A DNA stretch of 39,233 nucleotides from Actinomycetes bacterium (GCA_021790675.1 JAJYGN010000063.1:67458-106690); one strand, 5' to 3'. Shown: positions 7,306 through 15,103, counted from the first letter of the stretch. Notes: generated by a model not told the origin, from the letters alone. Numbers and translations: made by a program.

Positions 7306-8061
7306 ATGGTTGAGGATGAAGCCAGCCGGCAATCTTGGGCGGAAGCGCTTGCGGCTGCCCACGAACTTGTCGAACTCATCGAGAGCGATGTTGCACCACA
7401 CATGACTGCTCGAGTAACGGATCGGGCACGATTATTTGAAATGGCAGCGCTGGCTAGAGCTACAAGGCTGTTCAAAGGGATGATTGCGCTCTACGAGGTG
7501 GACTTCGACGATGTGGCACCTGCACTTGCGCGCCCCATTCTTGAGTGTTGGGTGATCGGGCACTTACTGGCACTCAGCCCAACAGAAGGACTTGCGATGC
7601 TAAAGGAAGATGCCAAATTTCAGCAGTACCGCATGGGGAAGAACGGCTGGGACAATTTCGCAGAGTTTGCCGAGCAACTCGATTGGGAGTCGAAGGGGAT
7701 CAACTGGAAGGATGTACACGAACGAGTGGGAGAGCTCTTGAAAGAGAACCACGGCGAACTCGCTCCTGATGCAGTCAGGGTCTACGACGTGCAATACAGG
7801 TCGTTGTCGTTCATGGACAGCCACTCGGCCATGGGAGCGTTGCTTGGTCACTTGGAAACCGGCGAGAACTTCCACCTTGTGGAGATGAAGCGCGCGCAAC
7901 CATCCACGGCACCCTACTTACTACTGATGGTTGCGCAAAACATTCAGAATCTTGGAAGTCGAGTCGCATTCGACATTGGTCTGAGCTTGACCAACTTCGA
8001 GAGGGTCGGATTGCGGATAATTGGAATCACAAGTAAGTTGGGTGATCAAGACGCAGAATAG
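7306..8061 (+). CDS. DUF5677-like hypothetical protein
   Basis: About 251 residues, mostly helical. The segment ARATRLFKGMIALYE, followed by APALARPILECWVIGHLL, resembles the conserved core of DUF5677 proteins, which have no known activity. The ATG at 7306 is preferred because AGAAGG at 7292-7297 lies 8 bases upstream; the GTG at 7297 would overlap that site. The gene lies 158 bp before the OLD-type nuclease on the same strand, and DUF5677-like proteins are found in mobile and defence-rich regions. Two short hairpins follow its stop, so it may be a separate transcript. Family assignment is tentative. Confidence 0.65.
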   Translation: MVEDEASRQSWAEALAAAHELVELIESDVAPHMTARVTDRARLFEMAALARATRLFKGMIALYEVDFDDVAPALARPILECWVIGHLLALSPTEGLAMLKEDAKFQQYRMGKNGWDNFAEFAEQLDWESKGINWKDVHERVGELLKENHGELAPDAVRVYDVQYRSLSFMDSHSAMGALLGHLETGENFHLVEMKRAQPSTAPYLLLMVAQNIQNLGSRVAFDIGLSLTNFERVGLRIIGITSKLGDQDAE

Positions 8062-8101
8062 ATGCCGCGTTAATCGGCATGGATCCGGACCGTGCCCGGA
8101 T
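8062..8101 (+). terminator. Two tandem hairpins after the DUF5677-like gene
   Basis: ATGCCG (8062-8067) pairs with CGGCAT (8075-8080), and ATCCGG (8083-8088) pairs with CCGGAT (8096-8101). Both are perfect 6-bp stems with 7-base loops placed immediately after the stop codon. Neither is followed by a T-run. They may end or attenuate transcription before the OLD-type gene. Confidence 0.4.
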
Positions 8102-8219
8102 GCCTATGATCCGACCATGATTTCGCAAGTTACGGACTGGAAGCTCACTTGAGAACATTCCCAGACTTCCGCCAACAAAATGAAACGAGTGCCGCAACGA
8201 CGATGTTGAAATTCGCACC

Positions 8220-10271
8220 ATGCGCTTGAACAGAGTTGAGGCCCACGAGATTCTTTCGTTTGAGACGCTGATTCTAGACGACCTGCCAAAGACGACTCTT
8301 GTCGTCGTCGGCCCGAACGGCTCGGGCAAGACCAATCTGTTGCGCCTTGTCGAAGTCGTTTTGTCGGCGATTGAACGATCTGCGACGGCTTCGATGGACG
8401 CGTATCGCTCGCTGAGCCGTTTCGGAGCAGCTCGCCGGTTCGAGGCAACGTCTGCCAGTGTGACAAGCATCCGTTTGGGCATCGCCTTCACCGAGAAGTG
8501 GGAAAGAGAGCTACTGCTCAACGTCGTGCCAGCCGCAGTGATGACAAGCATCCTTCGCGACAACCCAAGCGGCCTTGATGAAACGCAGCTTCTCGCTTGG
8601 ATCAACGCCATTTCTGCCGACATGCTGTCGCCGCTGATGCAGGGTGAAATCGTGACCAACCTAGTTGACACGATGACGGGACAGTGGACGTTGGGCTACG
8701 AGTTCGACGTCGGTGGAGAGAAGTACCAATGGGTGATCGATGGCGCACCATCGGCCGGCGCCATTGTTCGAGTGTCCGAGGCGCGTCCCAGCGTTCGAAG
8801 TTACGCCTTAGCCCAGAAGTTGGACCTCGACGAGATTCGTCGTCCGAAAGCCCCCTTCTTATTCTCAGATTTGCTTCCGGACTTCGGTGAAGCTCTCATC
8901 ATTTCGATCGATGGCAGCGCTTCACCAGCGCGCGAGTCCGTACGAGTTTGGGCCGCACTGGCTGGGATTCCGTTTGCAGAGATTCAAGGACGTTCATACT
9001 CGTTCGCGTGGGTGCTGCGCGGGCTCTTGGGTAACGGGTTCAACTTGCTCGGTGACCTCCGACAACCACCCAAGAGTGAGTACTCCATCGCTGAGAGTAG
9101 CTTCTATCAATCACCATCCGATGGCGGCCAATTGCCCCTACGCCTCCTTCGCTTGAAAAATGGGAACGCGTCCGAGCGGGTGCGGTTCGCCGCTAGTCAA
9201 GATTTGTTTACACGGCTGACAGGGCTCGAGTTTGACGTAACGCTCGCCACGAGCAATCACACAACTAGCCAACGCGACGAACAACCTGCGAGCCTTTCAA
9301 TTTCTGTAGTTATTGGGCGCCAAGGACGTGATCTCCCAGTCGAATTCGCTGGGGCCGGCATCTGGGAAGCGCTCTTGCTCAGCGCGACACTTTCGGATTC
9401 GGTCGGACGAGTCGCGATACTCGATGAGCCGGCGCGTAATTTGCATCCAACACTGCAACGCCGACTATTCGGTGAATTACGTGATACGTCCGGCCAGTTC
9501 ATCGTGACGACGCATTCGCCATACATGGTGTCCTTCGACGAGACCACTGATGTGACAAGTACGATTCGGTTCGATCTCAGAGATGGAGTGACACGTGCAA
9601 GTCGTCTTAAGACGAGCAGTACGAGTGACGAATCGCGTCTGCGCAAGGTACTGGGTGAGTCCGCCGATGCACGTTCCCTGTTATTTGCACGCGGAGTGAT
9701 CCTTGTAGAGGGCGGCACTGAGCTGGGAGCGCTTCCCCAATGGTTTGGCAAGAGTGCGTCCGCGAACCGATATGGAACGCCCGATGCGCTCAACGTTGAA
9801 TTTTTCTCCGTCGACGGTGATCTGGGCTACAGAACATTTGTGAGGTTTTTACATGGTCTCGGCGTGCCGTGGGTCATCGTATGCGATGGCGGCATTCTCC
9901 AATTTGGCGACAGAAAGTCACAGGTCTTTAAGCAAGTGATTGATGCGGGTGTCACGATAGAGGAACTACGCAGCACGATCGAAGATTCGGGAAAGCTCAT
10001 GTTCGCGGATGTCCGCGAAGTTGGCGCACGGCACGGTATCTTTACCGTCGCAACGGATTGGGACGCGCCGATGGAGAGCTTTGAGGCGTATATAGAGAGC
10101 GTCGTGCCAGGGAAGCTCGCTGAGGCCGAAGCAGTCGTCGGTAAGAGCAAACCGCGCCAAGGTCGTCATGTCGCCACTGTCACCGACTGTCCTTTAGGAA
10201 TCGACATCCTCTATAAACAGATTCTGGAGCACCTCGGTGCAATCAATCCAAGTGAAAGTGGCGACGACTGA
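8220..10271 (+). CDS. OLD-family ATPase with C-terminal TOPRIM nuclease domain
   Basis: A 683-residue protein. The N-terminal ABC/SMC-type ATPase has Walker A GPNGSGKT (31-38), a signature-like FAGAGIWEALLLSA, Walker B VAILDEP near residue 400 and an H-loop in TTHSPYMVS near 428. The C-terminal third is a TOPRIM domain: LVEGGTE supplies Glu497 and Glu501, and VCDGG supplies Asp556. The usual second acidic residue of the DxD motif is glycine here (Gly558), so metal binding may be altered. OLD nucleases (P2 Old, GajA of Gabija) cut DNA in antiphage defence. No UvrD-like GajB partner lies next to it, so this is a stand-alone OLD protein or one partnered by the DUF5677-like gene. Placement in cargo of an integrative element supports a defence role, by inference. 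Confidence 0.85.
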   Translation: MRLNRVEAHEILSFETLILDDLPKTTLVVVGPNGSGKTNLLRLVEVVLSAIERSATASMDAYRSLSRFGAARRFEATSASVTSIRLGIAFTEKWERELLLNVVPAAVMTSILRDNPSGLDETQLLAWINAISADMLSPLMQGEIVTNLVDTMTGQWTLGYEFDVGGEKYQWVIDGAPSAGAIVRVSEARPSVRSYALAQKLDLDEIRRPKAPFLFSDLLPDFGEALIISIDGSASPARESVRVWAALAGIPFAEIQGRSYSFAWVLRGLLGNGFNLLGDLRQPPKSEYSIAESSFYQSPSDGGQLPLRLLRLKNGNASERVRFAASQDLFTRLTGLEFDVTLATSNHTTSQRDEQPASLSISVVIGRQGRDLPVEFAGAGIWEALLLSATLSDSVGRVAILDEPARNLHPTLQRRLFGELRDTSGQFIVTTHSPYMVSFDETTDVTSTIRFDLRDGVTRASRLKTSSTSDESRLRKVLGESADARSLLFARGVILVEGGTELGALPQWFGKSASANRYGTPDALNVEFFSVDGDLGYRTFVRFLHGLGVPWVIVCDGGILQFGDRKSQVFKQVIDAGVTIEELRSTIEDSGKLMFADVREVGARHGIFTVATDWDAPMESFEAYIESVVPGKLAEAEAVVGKSKPRQGRHVATVTDCPLGIDILYKQILEHLGAINPSESGDD

Positions 10272-10406
10272 TCGCATTGTGAAGGTCTGGTCCGATTAGA
10301 ACTTCGGATGAATGTGCCACCCCCTGATTGAAGAACGCATCCTTTGTCTCTAGTAGACCATGATCTTCCACGATATTGACGAAGTACTTCGCCGCAGTGC
10401 ACCCTT
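10272..10406. other. Intergenic region after the OLD-type gene
   Basis: No supported gene. The 500 bp between the OLD stop and the PLP-enzyme stop carries competing open frames on both strands. Only the minus-strand frame 10407-10760 reads like a protein. Nothing else is recognised here. Confidence 0.3.
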
Positions 10407-10760
10407 TCAAGAGCGGTCGTGGCTAGTCCGGATTGTGTTCGGTAGCGGGGTGGGAAAGCGTCGTGACTGGTATCCCTCGAGCGACGTCTCATCAGTGAAC
10501 GAGAACTGTGGGGGCCAGAAGAAGTCGACGGGAAGCGGCCAGATGAGTCGCTCATGCGCGTGGTGGTATTGGATTCTCATGCCTCGCTCTCGCGGCTCGG
10601 GCTTAACAACGCGCACAACCTGGAGAATCAGAAGTCCCATCATGAAGGTCGAAGTCGTGAAGTTGAAGTCGAGGTCCAAGTCTTCCCTGCGCCAGTGAAC
10701 GTCCGTAAATAGGTCTTCGCAGTCTCTGGTGCCGTGAACCAGGCAAGTGACCTCTGTCAA
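10407..10760 (-). CDS. Hypothetical protein, possibly co-transcribed with the PLP enzyme
   Basis: Up to 117 residues from a TTG start 11 bases after the stop of the PLP-enzyme gene on the same strand. The translation is balanced in composition (HWRREDLDLDFNF, later RLIWPLPVDFFWPPQF) and unlike a random GC-rich shadow frame, but no family is recognised. No clear ribosome-binding site is visible. A plus-strand frame across the same bases (10360-10698) is Arg/Ser-rich and less convincing. It could be a degraded remnant. Confidence 0.35.
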   Translation of the reverse strand: MTEVTCLVHGTRDCEDLFTDVHWRREDLDLDFNFTTSTFMMGLLILQVVRVVKPEPRERGMRIQYHHAHERLIWPLPVDFFWPPQFSFTDETSLEGYQSRRFPTPLPNTIRTSHDRS

Positions 10761-10771
10761 AGAGGATCTCG

Positions 10772-11944
10772 TTAAGAATCCAGTGCAGAGGCAGCACCGA
10801 GGACGTCTTCCAACAAGTCATTGGCATCTTCGATTCCGCAAGCGAGGCGGATGAGCCCGAGTGGCACCCCTGAAGCAGCGATGTTCTCCTCGCTCAACAT
10901 TCCTCGCCACATCGAGGCGGGGTGCACCGCAAGTGATTCGACTCCGCCGAGGCTCGCGGAACGGCGGAAGTGCCTGAGATGGCCGATGAAGTCGTCGGCG
11001 GCATGGAACCCGCCGGCGAATTCGACGCCGAGCACGCCTCCGAAGCCACTCATCTGACTGCTCGCTAGAGCGTGTTGGGGATGTCCGGCGAGGCCCGGGT
11101 AGTGGACTCTTGTGATGGCGGGATGATTATCCAGCGCGTTCGCCAGGGCTATGCCGTTGGCGTTGTGAACCTGCATACGCAGCGGAAGGGTTCGTAAACC
11201 CCGCAGCAAGAGCCACGCGTCGAAGGGACCCAAGGTCGCACCGGTAAGAAGCGCGGTCTCCCAGACCTTGTCCAACAATCGTTCCGGTCCGGCCACCACG
11301 CCCGCCAACACGTCGGAGTGGCCGTTCAAGTACTTGGTCGCGCTGTGCCACACCAGATCGACTCCCAGATCGGCGGGTCGCTGGTTGACGGGCGTGGCGA
11401 ACGTGTTGTCGGCCAGGGTGATAACTCCGTGTGCCCGGGCCAGATCGGCGACGGCGCGCAGGTCGGTGACTTGGAGCAGTGGGTTGCTTGGTGTTTCGAG
11501 CAGAATCAACCGGGAGCGGTCGGTCACGGCTCGCTCAAAGGCCCCTGGATCGGTCTGATCCACCTGGGTCGTCGTAACTCCGAATCGAGGCAAAAGGGTG
11601 AGCAGCAATGAGGCGGTCCCGCCGTAGGTGGACTTCTGGCCGATCACGTGGTCGCCTGCGGACACGAGCGCCAGCACCGTGGTGGTGAGCGCGGCCATGC
11701 CCGACGCGGTGACCAACGCGGCCTCGGTGCCTTCGAGCTCGGCGACGACGGCGGCCACTTGGGCGTGATTCGGATTCCCAAAGCGCGTGTAGAAGTCCTT
11801 GCCTCGGGGTTCTGACGCCGCGTGCGCGAAGGCCGCGGCGTCGTCCGCGCCGAAGGTCGCCGTCTGATAAATCGGTGGCGCCACCGCGTTGCTCGGTTGA
11901 ACGTCACGGTCGGCGTGGACCACAGTTGTGTTGATGCCCGTCAT
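10772..11944 (-). CDS. PLP-dependent trans-sulfuration enzyme (cystathionine gamma-synthase / gamma-lyase family)
   Basis: 390 residues, the full length of the Cys/Met metabolism PLP enzyme family. Visible motifs are YTRFGNPNHAQ near the N-terminus, ASGMAALTTTVLAL, LLETPSNPLLQVTDL, LADNTFATP, and HSATKYLNGHSD with the PLP-binding lysine. Members make cystathionine or homocysteine, or cleave cystathionine or methionine; substrate cannot be decided from sequence. The ATG at 11944 is chosen for its GGGGGAAGAG ribosome-binding site; the frame runs further upstream without similarity. It is divergent from an Lrp/AsnC regulator, an arrangement common when the regulator controls the adjacent amino-acid enzyme. 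A degradative methionine or cystathionine lyase induced by its substrate is therefore plausible. Confidence 0.88.
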   Translation of the reverse strand: MTGINTTVVHADRDVQPSNAVAPPIYQTATFGADDAAAFAHAASEPRGKDFYTRFGNPNHAQVAAVVAELEGTEAALVTASGMAALTTTVLALVSAGDHVIGQKSTYGGTASLLLTLLPRFGVTTTQVDQTDPGAFERAVTDRSRLILLETPSNPLLQVTDLRAVADLARAHGVITLADNTFATPVNQRPADLGVDLVWHSATKYLNGHSDVLAGVVAGPERLLDKVWETALLTGATLGPFDAWLLLRGLRTLPLRMQVHNANGIALANALDNHPAITRVHYPGLAGHPQHALASSQMSGFGGVLGVEFAGGFHAADDFIGHLRHFRRSASLGGVESLAVHPASMWRGMLSEENIAASGVPLGLIRLACGIEDANDLLEDVLGAASALDS

Positions 11945-12101
11945 GCTCTTCCCCCTACCGGATTGACGACACGTTCTTGCCGCCGACGTTATCGTCGCAA
12001 AGTTGCTAAATTCACCAGAATTGCGACATTTAGAAGTCAATTGCTAGAGGAGACAGGGAATATCCACCTCTTATGGCCGAATCGCGCAATAATATGGCTC
12101 A
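11945..12101. promoter_or_regulatory. Divergent promoter region with Lrp-type dyads; possible leaderless lrp promoter
   Basis: AATTC-ACCA-GAATT (12009-12022) is a perfect AT-rich inverted repeat, and AATTG (12019-12023) pairs with CAATT (12038-12042) across 14 bases. AT-rich dyads of this kind are typical targets of Lrp/AsnC proteins. TAATAT at 12090-12095 is a good -10 hexamer only 6 bases before the regulator's ATG at 12102, and no ribosome-binding site is seen. A leaderless regulator mRNA is therefore likely. Confidence 0.5.
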
Positions 12102-12545
12102 ATGGATGACGTGGATCGCCAAATACTGTCGATTCTCCGGGCCAACGGACGGATCGCCAATGCCGACCTCGCCGCGATGGTCGGGCTGTCGCCCTCGCCA
12201 TGCCTGCGTCGGGTCCGTCGTCTGGAAGAGATCGGAGCCATACGTGGCTACCAGGCGATCGTCGACCCCGAGGCACTCGGGCGCGGGCTTCGCGTCGTCG
12301 TCGGTGTCAGACTTGCGCGTCACGCGCGCGCCGACGTCAGCGCCTTCGAATCTGCCGTCATCAAGCTGCCAGAGATCACGCACTGTCATCACGTCACGGG
12401 CAATTACGACTATTTGCTGCAGGTGGAAGTGGCCGACCTCGCCGCCTACGAAGCATTCCACTCAAAGCGGCTTGCCGGGCTCCCATCAGTGGCTGCAGTC
12501 AACAGCTACGTGGTGATGAAAACGTTGAACCATTCCCTTCAGTAG
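12102..12545 (+). CDS. Lrp/AsnC family transcriptional regulator
   Basis: 147 residues, standard for the family. An N-terminal helix-turn-helix (MDDVDRQILSILRANGR, then ADLAAMVGLSPSPCLRRVRRL) is followed by the IRGYQAIVDPEALG linker strand. The C-terminal RAM ligand-binding domain includes ITHCHHVTGNYDYLLQVEV and a conserved final strand. Such proteins form octamers that bind an amino acid and regulate nearby metabolic genes. Divergent placement makes the PLP enzyme the obvious target, with likely autoregulation through the AT-rich dyads between them. Confidence 0.92.
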   Translation: MDDVDRQILSILRANGRIANADLAAMVGLSPSPCLRRVRRLEEIGAIRGYQAIVDPEALGRGLRVVVGVRLARHARADVSAFESAVIKLPEITHCHHVTGNYDYLLQVEVADLAAYEAFHSKRLAGLPSVAAVNSYVVMKTLNHSLQ

Positions 12546-12606
12546 CGACGCCGCACTCGTGGCATTCGAGAGGTGCCCGAAGACTTGGAAGGGCCTCGAG
12601 TCGCCT

Positions 12607-12626
12607 CATCGTCCTTAGTGACGATG
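12607..12626 (+). terminator. Hairpin downstream of the Lrp gene
   Basis: CATCGTC (12607-12613) pairs perfectly with GACGATG (12620-12626) across CTTAGT, 61 bases past the Lrp stop. There is no T-run; it is a candidate intrinsic or structure-only terminator. Confidence 0.4.
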
Positions 12627-12700
12627 ATCGCTCGCCGACTCGAATTGGAGGTTCGTCCGCAATGTCGCACTTTTCGCCTTTGGCTCTGACAGGTCACTGT

Positions 12701-12728
12701 GGGCATAAGACGGGCATAATCGGGCATG
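12701..12728. repeat. Three phased GGGCAT direct repeats beside tRNA-Glu
   Basis: GGGCATAA occurs at 12701 and 12712, and GGGCATGT at 12722. Spacing of 11 and 10 bases puts all three on one helix face. They lie about 90 bases from the 3' end of tRNA-Glu, on the island side. Short phased repeats next to a tRNA 3' end are what integrase arm-type or Xis sites look like. The 12546-12814 stretch holds no gene. Confidence 0.5.
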
Positions 12729-12814
12729 TAACAGTGGTCGAACGTGGCTACCATCGGTTACCTGCGGTCACTCGAAAACGCTTGCAATCACTAGTGTTTC
12801 AGTGATTTATCTCG

Positions 12815-12887
12815 CACCCCCAACGGGATTCGAACCCGTGCCGCCACCTTGAAAGGGTGGTGTCCTAGGCCGCTAGACGATGGGGGC
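12815..12887 (-). tRNA. tRNA-Glu (UUC)
   Basis: A 73-nt cloverleaf on the minus strand. The acceptor stem is GCCCCCA paired with TGGGGGT (first pair G-T), the anticodon stem-loop reads ACCCTTTCAAGGT with anticodon TTC, and the T-arm contains GGTTCGAATCC. CCA is not encoded. Its 3' end faces the accessory region to the left, which makes it a candidate integration target. Confidence 0.95.
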
Positions 12888-12911
12888 CTATTCGTCCCAT
12901 GTCGTGCATGG

Positions 12912-12989
12912 TGGTCGGGCTGCCCGGATTTGAACCGGGGACCTCTGCGTCCCGAACGCAGCGCGCTAACCAAACTGCGCTACAGCCCG
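12912..12989 (-). tRNA. tRNA-Pro (CGG)
   Basis: A minus-strand tRNA, 75 nt plus an encoded CCA (12912-12914). The acceptor stem is CGGGCTG/CAGCCCG, the D-arm GCGC...GCGC, the anticodon loop TTCGGGA with anticodon CGG, and the T-arm CCGGTTCAAATCCGG. It is transcribed toward tRNA-Glu 24 bases away and may share its transcript. Confidence 0.95.
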
Positions 12990-13036
12990 CGGCAGGTTTC
13001 CCCGCAGCCCGACAATCCTACTCGGCGCAGGCAACC

Positions 13037-13858
13037 TCAGCCAACGGCGCCCTCGACGGGGGCGTGGCGCTCCACCACGATCTCGCTGATGCGTCGCTTC
13101 TCGAGGGACTGGACCTTCAACGTCCAGTCCTCGAAGGCGTAGGTCGCGCCCTCGCTGGGGATCTCACCGGCCAGGTCCAAGAGGAACCCCGCGATCGTGA
13201 CGTACTCGCCCTCGGGGATCTCAAGGCCGATCTCGTCTTCGACCTTGTCGACGTGGGTCTGGCCATCGACGAGCCAGCGGTTCTCGCGGATGCGCACGAT
13301 GGAGACCTCGTCGTCCTCGTCGAACTCGTCGCTCCAGTCGCCCACCAGCTGCTCAAGGATGTCGCGGATCGAGACGACCCCGGCGACGCCGCCGTGCTCG
13401 TCGAGCACCAGGGCGAACGTGCGGCGCTGCTCGCGCATCTCGGCCAGGCTCTCGAGCAGGTCGAGGGTTTCGGGTAGCAGCAGCGGACGGCGGATCTTGC
13501 GACTGATCTCGCCCGCGGTCGGCAGTGAGACGCCGATCTGGCGCTTGACCGTCGTCGAGCGGAAGAGGTCGTTGACGAAGAGGACCCCGGTGACCTCGTC
13601 GAGGTCACCGCTTACCACGGGAAAGCACGAGTGGCCGGTGTCGCGAACCGCCTCGGCGACGGCCTCGGGGGTGACCGGATAGGTGAGATAGGCCACGTCG
13701 ACGCGCGGGGTCATCACATCGCGCAGCTCGAGCTTGCTCAGCTGATCGACGCGGACGTGTATGGCCTCGGCCTCGGGGGGAGTCGCGGGGGCGTCTTCGT
13801 GCCCGCGCAGGCGCGCGCGGAACCGCGCGAGGCCCGACGGGGGAGGTTGGTCGCTCAC
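13037..13858 (-). CDS. CBS-domain CorC/HlyC-family protein
   Basis: 273 residues. An N-terminal ELRDVMTPRVDVAYL introduces a pair of CBS domains (about residues 40-175, with SCFPVVSGDLDEVTGVLF and TFALVLDEHGGVAGVVSIRDILEQLVG). A CorC_HlyC transporter-associated domain follows (about 190-265, with VDGQTHVDKVEDEIGLEI). There is no DUF21 membrane domain, so it resembles E. coli CorC rather than the membrane forms. Such proteins bind adenine nucleotides and affect Mg2+/Co2+ efflux. The GTG start overlaps the stop of the upstream response regulator by 4 bases, so the two form an operon. Confidence 0.88.
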   Translation of the reverse strand: MSDQPPPSGLARFRARLRGHEDAPATPPEAEAIHVRVDQLSKLELRDVMTPRVDVAYLTYPVTPEAVAEAVRDTGHSCFPVVSGDLDEVTGVLFVNDLFRSTTVKRQIGVSLPTAGEISRKIRRPLLLPETLDLLESLAEMREQRRTFALVLDEHGGVAGVVSIRDILEQLVGDWSDEFDEDDEVSIVRIRENRWLVDGQTHVDKVEDEIGLEIPEGEYVTIAGFLLDLAGEIPSEGATYAFEDWTLKVQSLEKRRISEIVVERHAPVEGAVG

Positions 13859-14277
13859 CGCGCCGCGGCGCGCACCGTGGTCGGGCGCAGCGCGTCGTCC
13901 TCGTACTCGCCACCCGCCAGCAGGCTGCGGACCGCGGCGCGCACGCGCACCGGTTCGAGCGGCTTGACGAGAAAGCCCTCGGCGCCGCTGCGCCGAGCGA
14001 GGAAAACGTCGGGGCGGCGGTCCAGGAGCATCAGCACCGGGACGGCCTCGGCGGCGCCGTAGGACTCCTCGTTGTGCATCTCCAGGCAGATGGCCATGGC
14101 GCCCATGTTGGTGATCTGCAGGTCGAGAACGGCCAGGTCGATGCCGCCCTCGCGAACGAGGTCGAGGACCTCGGGTCCCGAGACCGCCTCCTCGATGAGG
14201 AGATCGGGCCCCTCGAGCATGGTGCGCAGTTCGTGCCGCAGGGCGGCGAGGTCGCTAGCGATCAGGACGGTGTCCAC
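13855..14277 (-). CDS. Single-domain response regulator (receiver only)
   Basis: About 140 residues from the GTG at 14277. The frame runs upstream to 14388, but the receiver fold begins here with DTVLIASDL. The phospho-acceptor is Asp52 in AVLDLQ and the conserved lysine is Lys105 in FLVKPLEP. The acidic pocket is reduced to one Asp (ASD). There is no output domain; the C-terminal tail is Arg/Ala-rich and short. It may act by protein contact, possibly on the co-transcribed CBS protein. No histidine kinase is in the window. Confidence 0.8.
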   Translation of the reverse strand: MDTVLIASDLAALRHELRTMLEGPDLLIEEAVSGPEVLDLVREGGIDLAVLDLQITNMGAMAICLEMHNEESYGAAEAVPVLMLLDRRPDVFLARRSGAEGFLVKPLEPVRVRAAVRSLLAGGEYEDDALRPTTVRAAAR

Positions 14278-14403
14278 CAACAGAGCGTAGCGGAGCGATT
14301 CGGGCCAATTTGGGGCCCTTCGGCCCACCGTGAAATCACCCTTGCCTCGGGGGTCGCCACGGTGCTTGACTGGGCCTCTCAGAGCCAACCGGGGGGAGGG
14401 TTG

Positions 14404-14652
14404 ATGACGGTAGTACGCGTGGCGTGGATGGACCTCGCCGAGTGCCGCAGCAGTGAGGGCTCACTGTTCTTTCCACCTGACGCCAGCGAGCGCAAGGAAG
14501 AGCGCCTCGAGCGCGAGCTCGTCGCCAAGCGGATCTGTCAGGCGTGCGCGGTGCGCGAGGAGTGCCTGGAAGCCGCGCTCGAGCGCCACGAGTCGCACGG
14601 CATCTGGGGCGGACTCAACGAGATGGAGCGGCGGATTCTCCAGCGCCACTAG
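14404..14652 (+). CDS. WhiB-family iron-sulfur transcriptional regulator
   Basis: 82 residues with the full WhiB pattern: Cys14, Cys45, Cys48 and Cys54 to hold a [4Fe-4S] cluster, then the GIWGG turn (66-70) and a short basic tail. WhiB proteins are confined to Actinobacteria and their phages; many bind the primary sigma factor's region 4 to steer transcription in response to redox or nitric oxide. The ATG at 14404 follows a strong GGGGGGAGG site. The 3' end overlaps the convergent VKOR gene by 38 bp. Confidence 0.95.
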   Translation: MTVVRVAWMDLAECRSSEGSLFFPPDASERKEERLERELVAKRICQACAVREECLEAALERHESHGIWGGLNEMERRILQRH

Positions 14653-15103
14653 AGCCCAACTGGGTCGGCGCGACGGAGGCCATCACCACGAAGAGCGCGA
14701 AGGTCACGACGTGCACGCCCGTGCACCACAGGCAGATGTGATCGATGATCAGCAGCTCCGCGGCGACGAGCCACAGCACGAAGGCCATCGCGCCCACCAC
14801 GATGACCAGGCGCGCCACGTGGATCCAGTAGGGGCGCCAGCGCCACGCCCACGGGGAGTTGAGAACGCCCAGCACCGCGTAGGTGACGAGTCCGAGCACT
14901 GCGACGGGCACGCCCAGGAAGTAGGACTCCGCCGAGGTCGTGACGACCCCGCAGTTCACGACGCCCGCGTCCGAGCACGCTAGGTACTGGGTGCCGGCGA
15001 AGTGGGTGAAGGTGAGATAGCCCGAGATGCCCAGGCCCGCGAGGCTTAGGATCCACGTGGAGAGAGGAACCCAGTCAGCGACGGGCCGAGCCGTGCGGCT
15101 CAC
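14615..15103 (-). CDS. Vitamin K epoxide reductase (VKOR) family membrane protein
   Basis: 162 residues with four to five transmembrane helices. The luminal cysteine pair lies in [14 protein letters not shown] and the active-site CxxC is CLWC in [13 protein letters not shown]. Bacterial VKOR replaces DsbB, reoxidising a DsbA-like protein and passing electrons to quinone. It starts at a GTG that overlaps the stop of the DUF929 thioredoxin-like gene by 4 bases, giving a two-gene disulfide-forming operon. Its end overlaps whiB in antisense. Confidence 0.92.
   Translation of the reverse strand: MSRTARPVADWVPLSTWILSLAGLGISGYLTFTHFAGTQYLACSDAGVVNCGVVTTSAESYFLGVPVAVLGLVTYAVLGVLNSPWAWRWRPYWIHVARLVIVVGAMAFVLWLVAAELLIIDHICLWCTGVHVVTFALFVVMASVAPTQLGSSGAGESAAPSR

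Noticed and set aside
10360..10698. A 112-codon plus-strand frame after the OLD-type gene
   Set aside because: It is rich in Arg and Ser, lacks a ribosome site and competes with a better-composed minus-strand frame. Neither is certain.
12701..12728. GGGCAT repeats as a CRISPR array
   Set aside because: Repeats are 8 bases at 10-11-base spacing, far too short for CRISPR repeats and spacers.
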